From: Heteroscillospira sp050943935
GTDB lineage: Bacteria; Bacillota; Clostridia; Oscillospirales; Oscillospiraceae
Assembly: GCA_050943935.1 (NCBI GenBank)
Contig: JBMNQC010000008.1
Span: 62,001-126,000, forward strand
Reading direction: 5' to 3'
DNA length: 64,000 nt
Below are positions 24,173 to 32,679 of the stretch, one piece after another. Each line of letters begins with the position of its first letter. Position 1 is the first letter of the stretch. Below the pieces are notes generated by a model, which worked only from the letters and a program-made list of their open reading frames with translations, did no database searches and had not been told where the DNA came from. Made by a program: the position numbers and the translations under genes.

Positions 24173-25561
24173 TTACACCAGCTTTCTTCCCATGAGCACG
24201 CCCATGACAGAACTCATCATAAGTCCCCGGGTCCAGCCGGAGGAGTCGCCCAGACAGTGCAGGCCCCGGACGTTGGTGTTGAAATCCTCGTCCATCTTTA
24301 TCCGGTTGGAGTAGAACTTCAGCTCGGGGGAGTACAGCAGAGTTTCGTAGGAGGCGAAGCCCGGCACCACATGATCCATGGCCTGGATGAAGCCCACGAT
24401 GTTGGTCATGGCCCGGTAGGGCATGGCGGCGGTAATGTCGCCCGCCACGGCGTCGGGCAGGGTGGGGCGGATGTTGGACTGACTCAGCTCCTTCTCCCAG
24501 GTGCGCTTGCCGTCCAGTATGTCGCCGAAGCGCTGCACCATAATGTGACCCGCGCCCAGCATGTTGGTGAGCTCGCCCACCTTCTGGGCGTACTCTATGG
24601 GCTGGTTGAAAGGCACGGAGAAGTTGTGGGAGCAGAGTATGGCCAGGTTTGTGTTGTCGCTCTTCAGCTCCTTGTAGCTGTGGCCGTTCACCACGGCCAG
24701 GTCGTTATCGTAATTCTCCTGGCTGACGAAGCCGCCGGGGTTCTGGCAGAAGGTGCGCACCTTGTTTTTGAAGGGAGCGGGATAGCCTATGAGCTTGGAC
24801 TCATACAGCACCTTGTTCACCGTCTCCATTATCTCGTTGCGCACCTCAACGCGCACGCCTATGTCCACAGTGCCGGGCTGATGTGCTATGTTGTGCTCGG
24901 CGCAGAGCTTTTCCAGCCAGTCCGCGCCCCGGCGTCCGGTGGCCACCACGGTGCTGTCGGCCAGTATCTCCAGCTCGCTGCGTCCGTCCGTCACCGTGAC
25001 GCCCCGGCAGGTGCTGCCGTCCAGTATCAGATTCTGGCACTCGTAGCCAAAGATTATCTCAACCCCCTGCTCCTGCAGGTGCTTTTCTATGGCCAGATAC
25101 AGATTCTGAGCCTTTTCCGTGCCCAGATGGCGGATGGGGCAGTCCACCAGCTTTAGGCCCGCCTGTATCGCCCGGCGGCGTATGGCCTTTACCTCCTCGG
25201 TGTTGCCCAAGCCCTCGATGTGGGTGTCCGCGCCGAACTCCAGATATATTTTATCCGTGTAGTTTATGGTCTCCTGGGCCTTGTCCGCGCCGATGAGCGT
25301 GGGCAGGTCGCCGCCCACCTCGTAGCTGAGGCTCAGCTTGCCGTCGGAAAAGGCGCCGGCGCCGGAAAAGCCCGTGGTGATATGGCAGTAGGGCTTGCAG
25401 TTCATGCACTTTCCGGTCTTTGCCTTGGGGCAGTGGCGGTTTTCTATGCTGCTGCCCTTTTCAACTATGACTATTTTCTTTTTGCTGCCCAGACGCAGCA
25501 TCTCTATGGCGGTGAATATTCCGGCAGGGCCGGCACCTATGATAACAACATCGGCTTTCAT
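24173..25561 (-). CDS. FAD-dependent dehydrogenase (COG2509-like)
   Basis: 462 residues. N-terminal Rossmann dinucleotide motif VVIIGAGPAGIFTAIEM (residues 5-21), followed by a cysteine-rich stretch HCPKAKTGKCMNCKPYC (about 43-59) and TGFSGAGAFSDGKLSLS, then TVVATGRRGADW and a C-terminal FAD-closing segment LHCLGDSSGWTRGLM. This layout is that of the uncharacterised FAD-dependent dehydrogenase group related to HI0933/GidA-like flavoproteins. The cysteines suggest an Fe-S or Zn site. Physiological substrate unknown. Monocistronic, with 373 bases of hairpin-rich DNA upstream. Confidence 0.8.
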   Translation of the reverse strand: MKADVVIIGAGPAGIFTAIEMLRLGSKKKIVIVEKGSSIENRHCPKAKTGKCMNCKPYCHITTGFSGAGAFSDGKLSLSYEVGGDLPTLIGADKAQETINYTDKIYLEFGADTHIEGLGNTEEVKAIRRRAIQAGLKLVDCPIRHLGTEKAQNLYLAIEKHLQEQGVEIIFGYECQNLILDGSTCRGVTVTDGRSELEILADSTVVATGRRGADWLEKLCAEHNIAHQPGTVDIGVRVEVRNEIMETVNKVLYESKLIGYPAPFKNKVRTFCQNPGGFVSQENYDNDLAVVNGHSYKELKSDNTNLAILCSHNFSVPFNQPIEYAQKVGELTNMLGAGHIMVQRFGDILDGKRTWEKELSQSNIRPTLPDAVAGDITAAMPYRAMTNIVGFIQAMDHVVPGFASYETLLYSPELKFYSNRIKMDEDFNTNVRGLHCLGDSSGWTRGLMMSSVMGVLMGRKLV

Positions 25562-25934
25562 ACAATAGTTCCTCCTGTAATGACAATAAAAAACGGCTGC
25601 GGAGCCGACACTCCGCCCCCGGAACGGAAGCGATATAGTCAGCTGGCGGCAGCCGGTAGAAACGTCCGCCCCATACCGGCGAACCTATATATCTCACTCA
25701 CAATACATTATCATATAGGATTTTCGGGGAAAAAGCAAGAGAAATTGTGTAGTGTCACAGCTTTTCTCGCAGAAAAATCCCCCGGTCTGCGACCGGGGGA
25801 GCCAGCGTCGAATTGTTCGCCTGCGGCGGACAACCGAGGCGCAGAGCGAAGCGCAGCCTTTTGTCGGAAAAGCCCGGACGGGCTTTTCCGACAAGCTCAC
25901 ATCCCCCGGTCTGCGACCGGGGGATGTGAATATA
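25562..25934. other. 373-base intergenic region with paired hairpins
   Basis: No gene seen. It holds the same 23-base hairpin TCCCCCGGTC/GACCGGGGGA twice (25778-25800 and 25902-25924, the second extended by CACA/TGTG to 25898-25928), and between them a 15-base-pair stem TGTCGGAAAAGCCCG/CGGGCTTTTCCGACA (25862-25893, GA loop region). The one nearest nrdJ is 6 bases past its stop and may help end that transcript, although it lacks a T run. The FAD oxidoreductase promoter should lie near 25570-25740 but I see no strong match. Confidence 0.6.
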
Positions 25935-28178
25935 TCAGCCGCATTTGGAGTAGCCGCAGTTGCGGCAGGTGACGCAGCCGCCCTCATGCTCCAGCTTGGA
26001 GCCGCACTCGGGGCAGTATTTTGCCAGTTTGGCCTGAGCGGGGCTCATGGCGGCTATGGACGCGGGCACGGCGGGGGCTTCCGCGCTCTCGCCCTCCACC
26101 TGCTCGGTGACCTGCAGCACCTTTTCCAGAGCCTTGGCTATGGCGTCCGGGCAGGAGCTGACGGGCACGCCGCTCTGGCGCAGACAGCTGGGGCAGCGTA
26201 TGCCCTTGAGCTGGCGGATTATCTCCCGGGGATCGACGCCGGAACGTATGGCAACAGACACCAGCCGGGCTGTGGCCTCGGACTGGCTGGGGCAGCCGCC
26301 GGCTCTGCCGGTATTGGTGAACACCTCGCAGATGCCGTGGTCATCGTAGTTCACGGTGATATACAGCTTGCCGCAGCCTATGCGCACCTTCTCGGTGAAA
26401 CCGGTGGTGACGTCGGGGCGCTTGCGGGGCAGGAGGGAGCCGTATTCGGCGCTCTCGGAATCGGCCTTGCCGTCGGAAATTTTGCCTATGTTCAGCACCT
26501 GCTCGGCGCGGCTGCCGTCGCGGTAGATGGTGGTGCCCTTGCAGCCCAGGCGCCAGGCCAGCTGATACACCTCGGACACATCCTCCCGGGTGGCGCTGTT
26601 GGCGAAGTTCACCGTCTTGCTGACGGCGTTGTCCGTGTGCTCCTGAAAGGCCGCCTGCATGCGGATATGCCATATGGGGCTGACATCATGGGCGCAGACG
26701 AACACCCGCTTTATCTCCTCCGGAAGTCCGGGGATGTGGGCCAGGGTGCCCTCGTCGGCCACGCGGCGCATGAGACTGTCCGTCAGCAGGCCCCGCTCGG
26801 CCAGCTTGTCTCTGAGTATGGAGTTCGTCTCCACGAAATGAGTGCCGTCCATGATGTTGCGGATATAGGCGTAGGCGAACACCGGCTCCACGCCGCTGGA
26901 CACGCCGGCTATTATGCTGAGGGTGCCTGTGGGGGCGATGGTGGTGACGGTGGCGTTGCGTATGGGCGCGCCGTCCTTATATATGCTCTCCTCAAACAGG
27001 GGGAAGGCGCCGCGCCTTTCGGCCAGGGCCTGGGAGGCCAGGTGGGCCTTCTCCTGAATAAAGCCCATGACCCGTCCGGCGGTGTCCACGCCCTCCTCGC
27101 TGTTGTAGGCTATACCCAGATGCAGCAGCATATCCGCAAAGCCCATGACGCCCAGGCCTATCTTGCGGGTGAGTCTTGTGACCCGGTCTATCTCCTCCAG
27201 GGGGTACTTGTTCACATCTATTACGTTGTCCAGAAAGTGGACGGCGGTGTTCACGGTACTCTCCAGCTTGTCCCAGTCAATCTCATAGCCGCCGGGGACG
27301 GCCTTCAGATGGTTCAGCAGATTTATTGAGCCGAGATTGCAGCTCTCATAGGGCAGCAGGGGCTGCTCGCCGCAGGGGTTGGTGGACTCTATCTCGCCCT
27401 GGGAGGGCACGGCGTTGTCCCGGTTCAGGCGGTCCAGGAAGATTATGCCCGGCTCGCCGGTGCGCCAGGCGCTGTCCACTATTTTGTCGTAGACCTCTTT
27501 TGCGTTGAGCTTGCCCACGGCTTTTCCGCCGGAGGGGTCCACCAGCTCGTAGTCCTCCCCCGCCAGCGCCGCGGACATGAACTTTTCCGTGAGGCCCACG
27601 GAGATGTTGAAGTTGTTTATCTCATGGGTGTCGTTTTTGCAGGAGATGAACTCCAGAATATCCGGGTGGTCCACACGGAGTATGCCCATATTGGCGCCCC
27701 GGCGGGTGCCGCCCTGCTTTACCGCCTCGGTGGCGGCGTTAAAGACCTTCATGAAGCTGATGGGGCCGGAGGCCACGCCGCCGGTGGAGTTCACCGTGCT
27801 GCCCTTGGGACGCAGGCGGGAGAAGGCGAAGCCCGTGCCGCCGCCGGATTTGTGGATGAGGGCGGCGTTTTTGATGGAGTCGAATATCTCCTCCATGCTG
27901 TCGCCCACGGGCAGGACGAAGCAGGCCGAGAGCTGGCCCAGATGGCGGCCCGCGTTCATAAGAGTGGGAGAGTTGGGCAGAAAGTCCAGCTCGGACATCA
28001 TGGTGTAGAACTCCGCTGCGGTCTTTTCCGCGTCGCCGCCGTAACTGGAGTCTGCCACGGCCACGGCATTGGCCACGCGGGTAAACAGGCCGTCCACAGT
28101 CTCGGTGGGGTTTCCGTTTTCGTCTTTTATGAGATAGCGCTTTTCCAGCACCGCTATTGCGTTTTCGCTTACAGGCAT
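25935..28178 (-). CDS. nrdJ: Adenosylcobalamin-dependent (class II) ribonucleotide reductase
   Basis: 747 residues from the ATG at 28176-28178, 11 bases after AAGGAG; the GTG twelve bases upstream touches the ribosome site. Reduces ribonucleotides using B12. NSPTLMNAGRHLGQLSACF, the radical-site motif STNPCGEQPLLPYESCNLGS, and TTIAPTGTLSIIAGVSSGVEP are diagnostic. The C-terminus has redox cysteines and a zinc ribbon (CPECGSKL...CRNCGYSKCG). It makes dNTPs independently of oxygen. No cobalamin riboswitch fits the short leader. Confidence 0.95.
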   Translation of the reverse strand: MPVSENAIAVLEKRYLIKDENGNPTETVDGLFTRVANAVAVADSSYGGDAEKTAAEFYTMMSELDFLPNSPTLMNAGRHLGQLSACFVLPVGDSMEEIFDSIKNAALIHKSGGGTGFAFSRLRPKGSTVNSTGGVASGPISFMKVFNAATEAVKQGGTRRGANMGILRVDHPDILEFISCKNDTHEINNFNISVGLTEKFMSAALAGEDYELVDPSGGKAVGKLNAKEVYDKIVDSAWRTGEPGIIFLDRLNRDNAVPSQGEIESTNPCGEQPLLPYESCNLGSINLLNHLKAVPGGYEIDWDKLESTVNTAVHFLDNVIDVNKYPLEEIDRVTRLTRKIGLGVMGFADMLLHLGIAYNSEEGVDTAGRVMGFIQEKAHLASQALAERRGAFPLFEESIYKDGAPIRNATVTTIAPTGTLSIIAGVSSGVEPVFAYAYIRNIMDGTHFVETNSILRDKLAERGLLTDSLMRRVADEGTLAHIPGLPEEIKRVFVCAHDVSPIWHIRMQAAFQEHTDNAVSKTVNFANSATREDVSEVYQLAWRLGCKGTTIYRDGSRAEQVLNIGKISDGKADSESAEYGSLLPRKRPDVTTGFTEKVRIGCGKLYITVNYDDHGICEVFTNTGRAGGCPSQSEATARLVSVAIRSGVDPREIIRQLKGIRCPSCLRQSGVPVSSCPDAIAKALEKVLQVTEQVEGESAEAPAVPASIAAMSPAQAKLAKYCPECGSKLEHEGGCVTCRNCGYSKCG

Positions 28179-28217
28179 GGTTAGAAACACTCCTTTATTG
28201 TATTTGCATCACAAGAT

Positions 28218-28246
28218 ATTGTAGCGGGTATTTGTATATAAGTCAA
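28218..28246 (-). promoter_or_regulatory. Promoter of nrdJ
   Basis: Minus strand TTGACT (28241-28246), 17-base spacer, TACAAT (28218-28223), 40 bases upstream of the ATG. No NrdR boxes were recognised by eye. Confidence 0.75.
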
Positions 28247-28354
28247 TATATTGTTTCATTCAATTCCGGAATATTCCAGTAGAAATAGGAGCCTCCGAAT
28301 ATGCCGAAAGCCTGTTCGGAACGAAAGTGCCGGGCGCAGCCTGCGGTGGGCGTT

Positions 28355-28702
28355 GTGCCGCAAGGAGGGAACTATCGTGAGCTAAAGCTCACTCATTCAA
28401 ATGGCGAAGGGTGAGTGCGGTGTTCGTCGCGCCTGAGTCGATGGAATTGGGCAATAGAGTTCAGCGTGAAGCTCACCTGATACTATTGCACTTCGATACA
28501 GGCCAAGGCTTACATCTACCGCCGCACGAGCGCGTTGTGCGCGTCGGCGAGGCCCAAAAGAGTATACGACTTAGGCAAGTTCTTTGGGAAGCCTGAAACC
28601 CGTTTCTTTAAAGAAATGGGTTTCATATCCCGACCCCCGCGGTAAAAACCAATTCCGCACCCGTACCCGATAAGTACGCGGGCGCGCAATGCGCGCCCCT
28701 AC
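28355..28702 (+). repeat. Dispersed intergenic repeat, copy D (type-1 core)
   Basis: Nearly identical inverted partner of copy A (2662-3014). It carries the GTGAGCTAAAGCTCAC palindrome, the conserved GCACGAGCGCGTTGTGC segment, the GAAACCCG/GGGTTTC hairpin, and ends in the 19-base palindrome. The 61-codon frame at 28411-28596 differs from that of copy A at one residue, reflecting DNA identity. Confidence 0.8.
28680..28698. repeat. 19-base palindrome, copy 5 of 6
   Basis: GGGCGCGCAATGCGCGCCC followed by CTAC, at the end of copy D and 6 bases before a type-2 repeat. Confidence 0.85.
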
Positions 28703-28704
28703 AC

Positions 28705-28807
28705 GTCAAAGCCTCCCCTGTGTAAGGGGAGGTGCCCCGCAGGGGCGGAGGGGTTGCAATCCCTCAGTCAGCTTCGCTGACAGCTCCCTTTGCACAAGGG
28801 AGCCTTG
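28705..28807 (+). repeat. Type-2 repeat, copy 3 of 3
   Basis: Same element as 3211-3312 and 11464-11568, same orientation, with GGGGTTGCAATCCCTC lacking two bases compared with the other copies. Confidence 0.75.
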
Positions 28808-28824
28808 GATGCGCAGAAGAACAC

Positions 28825-28843
28825 GGGCGCGCAATGCGCGCCC
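28825..28843. repeat. 19-base palindrome, copy 6 of 6
   Basis: GGGCGCGCAATGCGCGCCC followed by CTAC, here after the type-2 repeat rather than before it. Confidence 0.85.
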
Positions 28844-28867
28844 CTACTTCCTCCGAATACGCTTTAA

Positions 28868-29128
28868 TTATTCTTCAATTTCCACCAGTTTTTCTTCCTG
28901 AGCATGCTTCTCCCGGAGAATACATTCGGCCAAAAATTCCATCAGTTCGATGGGTGTTGGCACATCACACTCTCGGGGGATTGTGTTCCATATCTCCAGT
29001 TCTGCTGGGGTAGCGTTCCCCATTCCATCGGCAATGAGAAGTTCAATTTCTTCAAAAACAGTTTCCAATTCGACACCGCAAGTCTCGGCGGTAAGCTGAA
29101 GGGCCTGATATACCCGTTCTCTGTCCAA
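28868..29128 (-). CDS. Small acidic helical protein, Spo0A-C-terminal-like family (tentative)
   Basis: 86 residues, TTG start at 29128 with a strong GGAGG site 9 bases upstream. The pattern (short helix, then CGVELETVFEEIELLIADGM, then WNTIPRECDVPTPIELMEFL and an acidic tail) resembles small Firmicute proteins annotated as Spo0A C-terminal-domain-like, in which a helical repeat is followed by a W..IP....PTP segment. This match is from memory and is tentative. It is divergent from an XRE regulator and lies at the edge of repeat copy D. Role unknown. Confidence 0.6.
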   Translation of the reverse strand: MDRERVYQALQLTAETCGVELETVFEEIELLIADGMGNATPAELEIWNTIPRECDVPTPIELMEFLAECILREKHAQEEKLVEIEE

Positions 29129-29267
29129 ATGTGTGTACCTCCTCTGTGTATGTGTAAGAAGTCTAACAAGAGATGTTAGAGCTTATATATTAAATTTAAC
29201 TTGTATAGACTATGTATGTCAAGGCTTTTCTTTAGCAGAATTCATACTGTTCGACAGGAGGTGCCGC

Positions 29268-29537
29268 ATGGAGGCATATGGCCGGATCCACATAAATCTG
29301 GACAAGCTTATTAAAGCTGCCGGTATAAGCAAAAATAAGCTTAGCCACCGCGCTGAAATGCAGCGCTCCCAGATAAACCACTACTGCAATAACGATATCA
29401 CCAGGCTGGATATAGATGTGCTTGCCAGAATATGTACTGTTTTGGAGTGCGAAATAGGAGATTTGTTGGAGTTTATCCCTCCAAAAGAATATGACGCGCG
29501 GGTTCAGAATGAGACTGGCGCTGGATTTGAAGATTAA
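29268..29537 (+). CDS. XRE-family regulator, 89 residues
   Basis: ATG at 29268 follows GGAGGTG; longer upstream readings in this frame have no ribosome site. The protein is a single Cro-type helix-turn-helix (INLDKLIKAAGISKNKLSHR, RSQINHYCNNDITRLDID, LARICTVLECEIGDLLEFIP) of the YozG/HTH_26 type, with a short acidic tail. Divergent from the small Spo0A-C-like protein, with 139 bases between, and ended by a bidirectional terminator. Probably an autoregulator; no target is evident. Confidence 0.85.
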   Translation: MEAYGRIHINLDKLIKAAGISKNKLSHRAEMQRSQINHYCNNDITRLDIDVLARICTVLECEIGDLLEFIPPKEYDARVQNETGAGFED

Positions 29538-29555
29538 ATTCCACTCTTCACTAAA

Positions 29556-29590
29556 TAAAAAAGCTCACCCTCTCGGGTGAGCCTTTTTAT
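29556..29590. terminator. Bidirectional terminator between the XRE and DUF4330 genes
   Basis: GCTCACCC/GGGTGAGC stem with TCTC loop, flanked by AAAAAA and TTTTT, between convergent genes. Confidence 0.8.
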
Positions 29591-29594
29591 TATC

Positions 29595-30065
29595 TTATTC
29601 AACCGGGTCTATGGAGTATATCACCAGATAATATTTGCCGTAGCCTGCATGGAGCACCACGGTGTGACCCACGGAATAGAGGGTGCCGTCAATGACAACG
29701 CCGTTATCCGTAACCGTGCCCTCGCACTCGGCGGTGATATAGGCGGAGACATAGCCCTCCTTGCTGCCGAGAATAACCTCGCCGGTGTTCTGGTCGACGC
29801 TGTAGGTGACGGACTCGTCCACCTTAACATCGGTGACCTTGCCCATATAGGTGTTGGTGGTGCCGTCCATGACGCTGTCGCCAACTTGGGTCTGCTCCGG
29901 CACAAAGTCGGGGCACTCCTCCTCAAAGAACACTATGCTCACCTTGTCCGGCTCCACGGTGACTCCGCCGGTGGTCATAAACCGGTTGGCGAAAAAGGCC
30001 ACAGCCGCCAGAAGCACTACTATAATTGCCAGGTCGATTATATTGAATCTTCTTTTCTTTTCCAT
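29595..30065 (-). CDS. DUF4330-type membrane-anchored protein
   Basis: 156 residues. A short basic N-terminus (MEKKRRFN), one transmembrane helix (about residues 9-27, IIDLAIIVVLLAAVAFFAN), then a soluble extracytoplasmic beta-rich domain. Sequence and context match DUF4330 proteins, which are encoded in polysaccharide gene clusters. It follows the O-antigen-ligase-like gene with a 2-base gap and is the last gene of a three-gene operon. The molecular role is unknown. Confidence 0.75.
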   Translation of the reverse strand: MEKKRRFNIIDLAIIVVLLAAVAFFANRFMTTGGVTVEPDKVSIVFFEEECPDFVPEQTQVGDSVMDGTTNTYMGKVTDVKVDESVTYSVDQNTGEVILGSKEGYVSAYITAECEGTVTDNGVVIDGTLYSVGHTVVLHAGYGKYYLVIYSIDPVE

Positions 30066-30067
30066 TG

Positions 30068-31582
30068 TTATTTACCTGCTTCCTGAATATTCCTGACCCG
30101 GCGGGCGGCCGGAATCAGGGCAAAGACAAACCAGAACAGTACCATTACCCTGGGATAGCTCCATGCGTAGTCGGTGATGCCGAAAAACAGCGAGGCGCAC
30201 AGGCCGCAGGCCACGCCAACTCCCACGGCGCGGACTATGCCGTCCTCCTCGGAGCGGAGCTGAAGTCCGCCTCTCACGGCAAAGGCCATGGTCCCCAAAA
30301 AGGCTATGAGGGCGAACACGCCCATCTCGCCCCATATCTGAAGATAGATGTTGTGGCCGTGGATGAACAAAGCCTTGGCCTCGTACACGTTTTCGGCGTA
30401 CACGGCGTGGCGCACCGCCGCGGCGCCCAGGCCCACACCGAACAGGGGATGGTTGCTTATAAGCCTGCCCATGGCTGAGTAGATATAGGCCCGGGTGTAA
30501 ATGGAGCTGTCGCCGGAGTTAAAGATGGTCAGCAGCCGGTTAAGTATGCTGTCAGGCAGGAAGGGCACGGCGCAGACGCAGGCCACCATGCACAGGGGCA
30601 CCCAGCGGGGGCCCAGCACCAGCACCAGTACGGCCATTCCAACGGCAAGACTGAGCCAGCCCCCCCGGGAGTAGGTCATCAGCAGGGCCAGACAGCTCAG
30701 GCCGAACACCAGCAGATACCACAGCCGCGTGCGGCCTTTTGGAGCGTACAGAGCCATGGTCAGCATAAGGGGGGCGAACAGCACCAGTACGTTGGCAAAG
30801 CTGTTGGGGTTTTCAAAGAAGGAATAGACCCTGCCGGGCATATCGGCGTTAAGTGTCAGGTCGGTGAGTATGCCGTTGGCCTCCACGCCGACTATGCGCT
30901 GCACAAGCGCGTAGGCGGAGCAGACCGCCACGCCCACGGAGCACAGGAGCACTATGCCGCCCAGCTCTTTTCCGCTGCGGGGTGCGTTCACGGTTATGAG
31001 CACCACCAGCATGCAGGTTATTCCGAAGATAAGGAAGCGCAGGGACAGTCCCGGCTGCCGGGAGGTGATGAAGCCAAGGATTGCGCACAGGGCAAACATC
31101 ACGGGGAAAAAGCCCAGCTCGTCCAGAGAAAATCTCCGTCCGTCGGCGGCTGCAAATATGAACATGGCCGCAAGCGCAAGAGCGCCCAGGAGACTGTACA
31201 TATTATTCCACATTCCCTGGGGGATAACAAGCAGGGCCAGCATCATAAGTCCCGCAAAGGGCACAAGGCGGCGCTGGGAGAAATCCACTATCTCAGGAAG
31301 CAGATACCCCTTGGAAAACACGGTGGGCTTTCCCAGCAGCGCTCTTGAGAGGGCTGGGAGCGCGTTCAGCAGCCTGTTAAGTGCGCGGTACAGGAAGCTT
31401 GAGCGCCAGAGCTCCGCGGCCTTTTCGCCGCCCAGGGCGAAGCGGTAAAAGGCGCTGTCCTTCGCGGCGTTCCATATCGCCATGCACATGCGCCAGAACA
31501 GGCCGCCCCGGAAAAGGTCCGAGAGCTTATCCCGGAACCGGGTGAGCAGGGCCACAAAAAAGCTCGATTGCAGTTCTTTCAC
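30068..31582 (-). CDS. O-antigen ligase family membrane protein
   Basis: 504 residues with about 10-12 hydrophobic segments and a large extracytoplasmic loop. The region MTYSRGGWLSLAVGMAVLVL followed by NRLLTIFNSGDSSIYTRAYIYSAMGRLISNHPLFGVGLG and HGHNIYLQIWGEMG is the hallmark Wzy_C/WaaL-type signature with conserved Arg and His. Such proteins polymerise or ligate undecaprenyl-linked glycans; in a Gram-positive they probably act on a cell-surface polysaccharide or teichoic-acid-like polymer. Lies between a glycosyltransferase (3-base gap) and the DUF4330 gene. Confidence 0.85.
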   Translation of the reverse strand: MKELQSSFFVALLTRFRDKLSDLFRGGLFWRMCMAIWNAAKDSAFYRFALGGEKAAELWRSSFLYRALNRLLNALPALSRALLGKPTVFSKGYLLPEIVDFSQRRLVPFAGLMMLALLVIPQGMWNNMYSLLGALALAAMFIFAAADGRRFSLDELGFFPVMFALCAILGFITSRQPGLSLRFLIFGITCMLVVLITVNAPRSGKELGGIVLLCSVGVAVCSAYALVQRIVGVEANGILTDLTLNADMPGRVYSFFENPNSFANVLVLFAPLMLTMALYAPKGRTRLWYLLVFGLSCLALLMTYSRGGWLSLAVGMAVLVLVLGPRWVPLCMVACVCAVPFLPDSILNRLLTIFNSGDSSIYTRAYIYSAMGRLISNHPLFGVGLGAAAVRHAVYAENVYEAKALFIHGHNIYLQIWGEMGVFALIAFLGTMAFAVRGGLQLRSEEDGIVRAVGVGVACGLCASLFFGITDYAWSYPRVMVLFWFVFALIPAARRVRNIQEAGK

Positions 31583-31585
31583 GGC

Positions 31586-32596
31586 CTATCCCCTCCTACT
31601 GTTTTTAAATGTATAGAGGGCGGCCAGCAGGCCGAACATACGCCGGCGCAGAAGAAAGGCCACCAGAGTCTTGTTGCGGTTCATACCCTCGGGCTTATAA
31701 TCTGCCAGAGCCTCGGCGAACAGGGGCAGACGGGCAAGCTTTTTAACTCGCTCTCCGCCGCCCGCGGGCGCGCCGGGGGCAAACTCGTTGGAGACGGCTA
31801 TGAGCAGCCCCGCCCAGGCGCTGTTCAGGCGCCAGTCGGGCGGCGCGGGTATCTCGAAGCGCCGCACCAGCTCCGCCTTCAGCTCCAGGGTGCGCAGAAA
31901 GGTGTCCGTAAAGCCGGGCAGATAGCGTTTGGTGACGCTGTTGGGATTTTGCAGGTACCCGTACAGGGGCTTGTCCACCACGGCCAGACGCCCGGGATGG
32001 GAGAAGTATTCTATAAGGAACACCTCGTCCTCCAGATAGGCCCCGGAGAAGCGGATATTTCCCTCCCGTATCACGTCGGTGCGGAAGAGATAGCGCCAGA
32101 CCGTGCCAAGAAGCAGGTCTTCGCTGAGCCTGTCGCTCAGGAGGGGCAGCACCACGCGGCGGCGCACGTCCTCAAAATCCAGAGCGCCGCTGTGGGCGGG
32201 GGCTCTTTTGGCTATGCGCGTGCCGTCGGGCCAGTCCTCATAATAGCCGCAGACGGCGCTTTGGCATTTATATTTATCCAGCACCTCGAACATATCGGCG
32301 TAGGCGCTTTTTTCCACAAGGTCGTCGGCGTCCACAAAGGCGATGTATTCGCCCGTCGCCTCGTCCACGCCCCGATTTCGGGCTGCCGATACGCCGGAGT
32401 TCTCCTGGCGTATCACGCGCACACGGCCATCCGCCTGTGTGAGTTCGGCGCAAAGGTCCGGAGTGGCGTCTTTGGAGCCGTCGTCCACTATTATAAGCTC
32501 CAGGTCGGCAAAGCTGCCGGAGAGAACGCTGTCTGCTGCGCGGCGCAGGGTATCGGCGGCGTTGTAGGCCGGGATGATAACACTCAGCCTCGGCAT
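31586..32596 (-). CDS. Family 2 glycosyltransferase
   Basis: 336 residues from the ATG at 32594-32596, preceded by AGAGGGGGG; an ATG at 32623 is followed by a reading that spans this site. GT-A fold: LSVIIPAYNAADTLRRA at the start, LIIVDDGSKD, the catalytic/metal motif YIAFVDADDLV, and ENSGVSAARNRGVDEA. It transfers a sugar from a nucleotide sugar to a lipid-linked or polymer acceptor in the cytoplasm. First gene of the three-gene surface glycan operon. Confidence 0.9.
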   Translation of the reverse strand: MPRLSVIIPAYNAADTLRRAADSVLSGSFADLELIIVDDGSKDATPDLCAELTQADGRVRVIRQENSGVSAARNRGVDEATGEYIAFVDADDLVEKSAYADMFEVLDKYKCQSAVCGYYEDWPDGTRIAKRAPAHSGALDFEDVRRRVVLPLLSDRLSEDLLLGTVWRYLFRTDVIREGNIRFSGAYLEDEVFLIEYFSHPGRLAVVDKPLYGYLQNPNSVTKRYLPGFTDTFLRTLELKAELVRRFEIPAPPDWRLNSAWAGLLIAVSNEFAPGAPAGGGERVKKLARLPLFAEALADYKPEGMNRNKTLVAFLLRRRMFGLLAALYTFKNSRRG

Positions 32597-32628
32597 TGTA
32601 GCCCCCCTCTCAAAATTCTTCATGTTAG

Positions 32629-32659
32629 GAAAAAAGGGTACGGAAAAAACCGTACCCCC
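32629..32659 (-). terminator. Terminator of rpsT
   Basis: GGGTACGG/CCGTACCC stem with a six-base loop; on the minus strand followed by TTTTTT. The glycosyltransferase transcript must begin downstream of it. Confidence 0.85.
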
Positions 32660-32679
32660 TGTCAGCTATATCGAAAGCC

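Noticed and set aside
23441..24195. Several open frames of 60-120 codons in repeat copy C
   Set aside because: They repeat with the element, start inside it with no ribosome site, and have low-complexity Arg/Pro-rich translations.
28179..28246. Possible cobalamin riboswitch in front of the B12-dependent nrdJ
   Set aside because: The leader after the predicted transcript start is only about 30 bases, far too short, and no B12-box like sequence was seen.
2666..28843. Repeated palindromes considered as a CRISPR array or insertion-sequence ends
   Set aside because: Copies are thousands of bases apart without regular spacers; no cas or transposase gene is present in the window.
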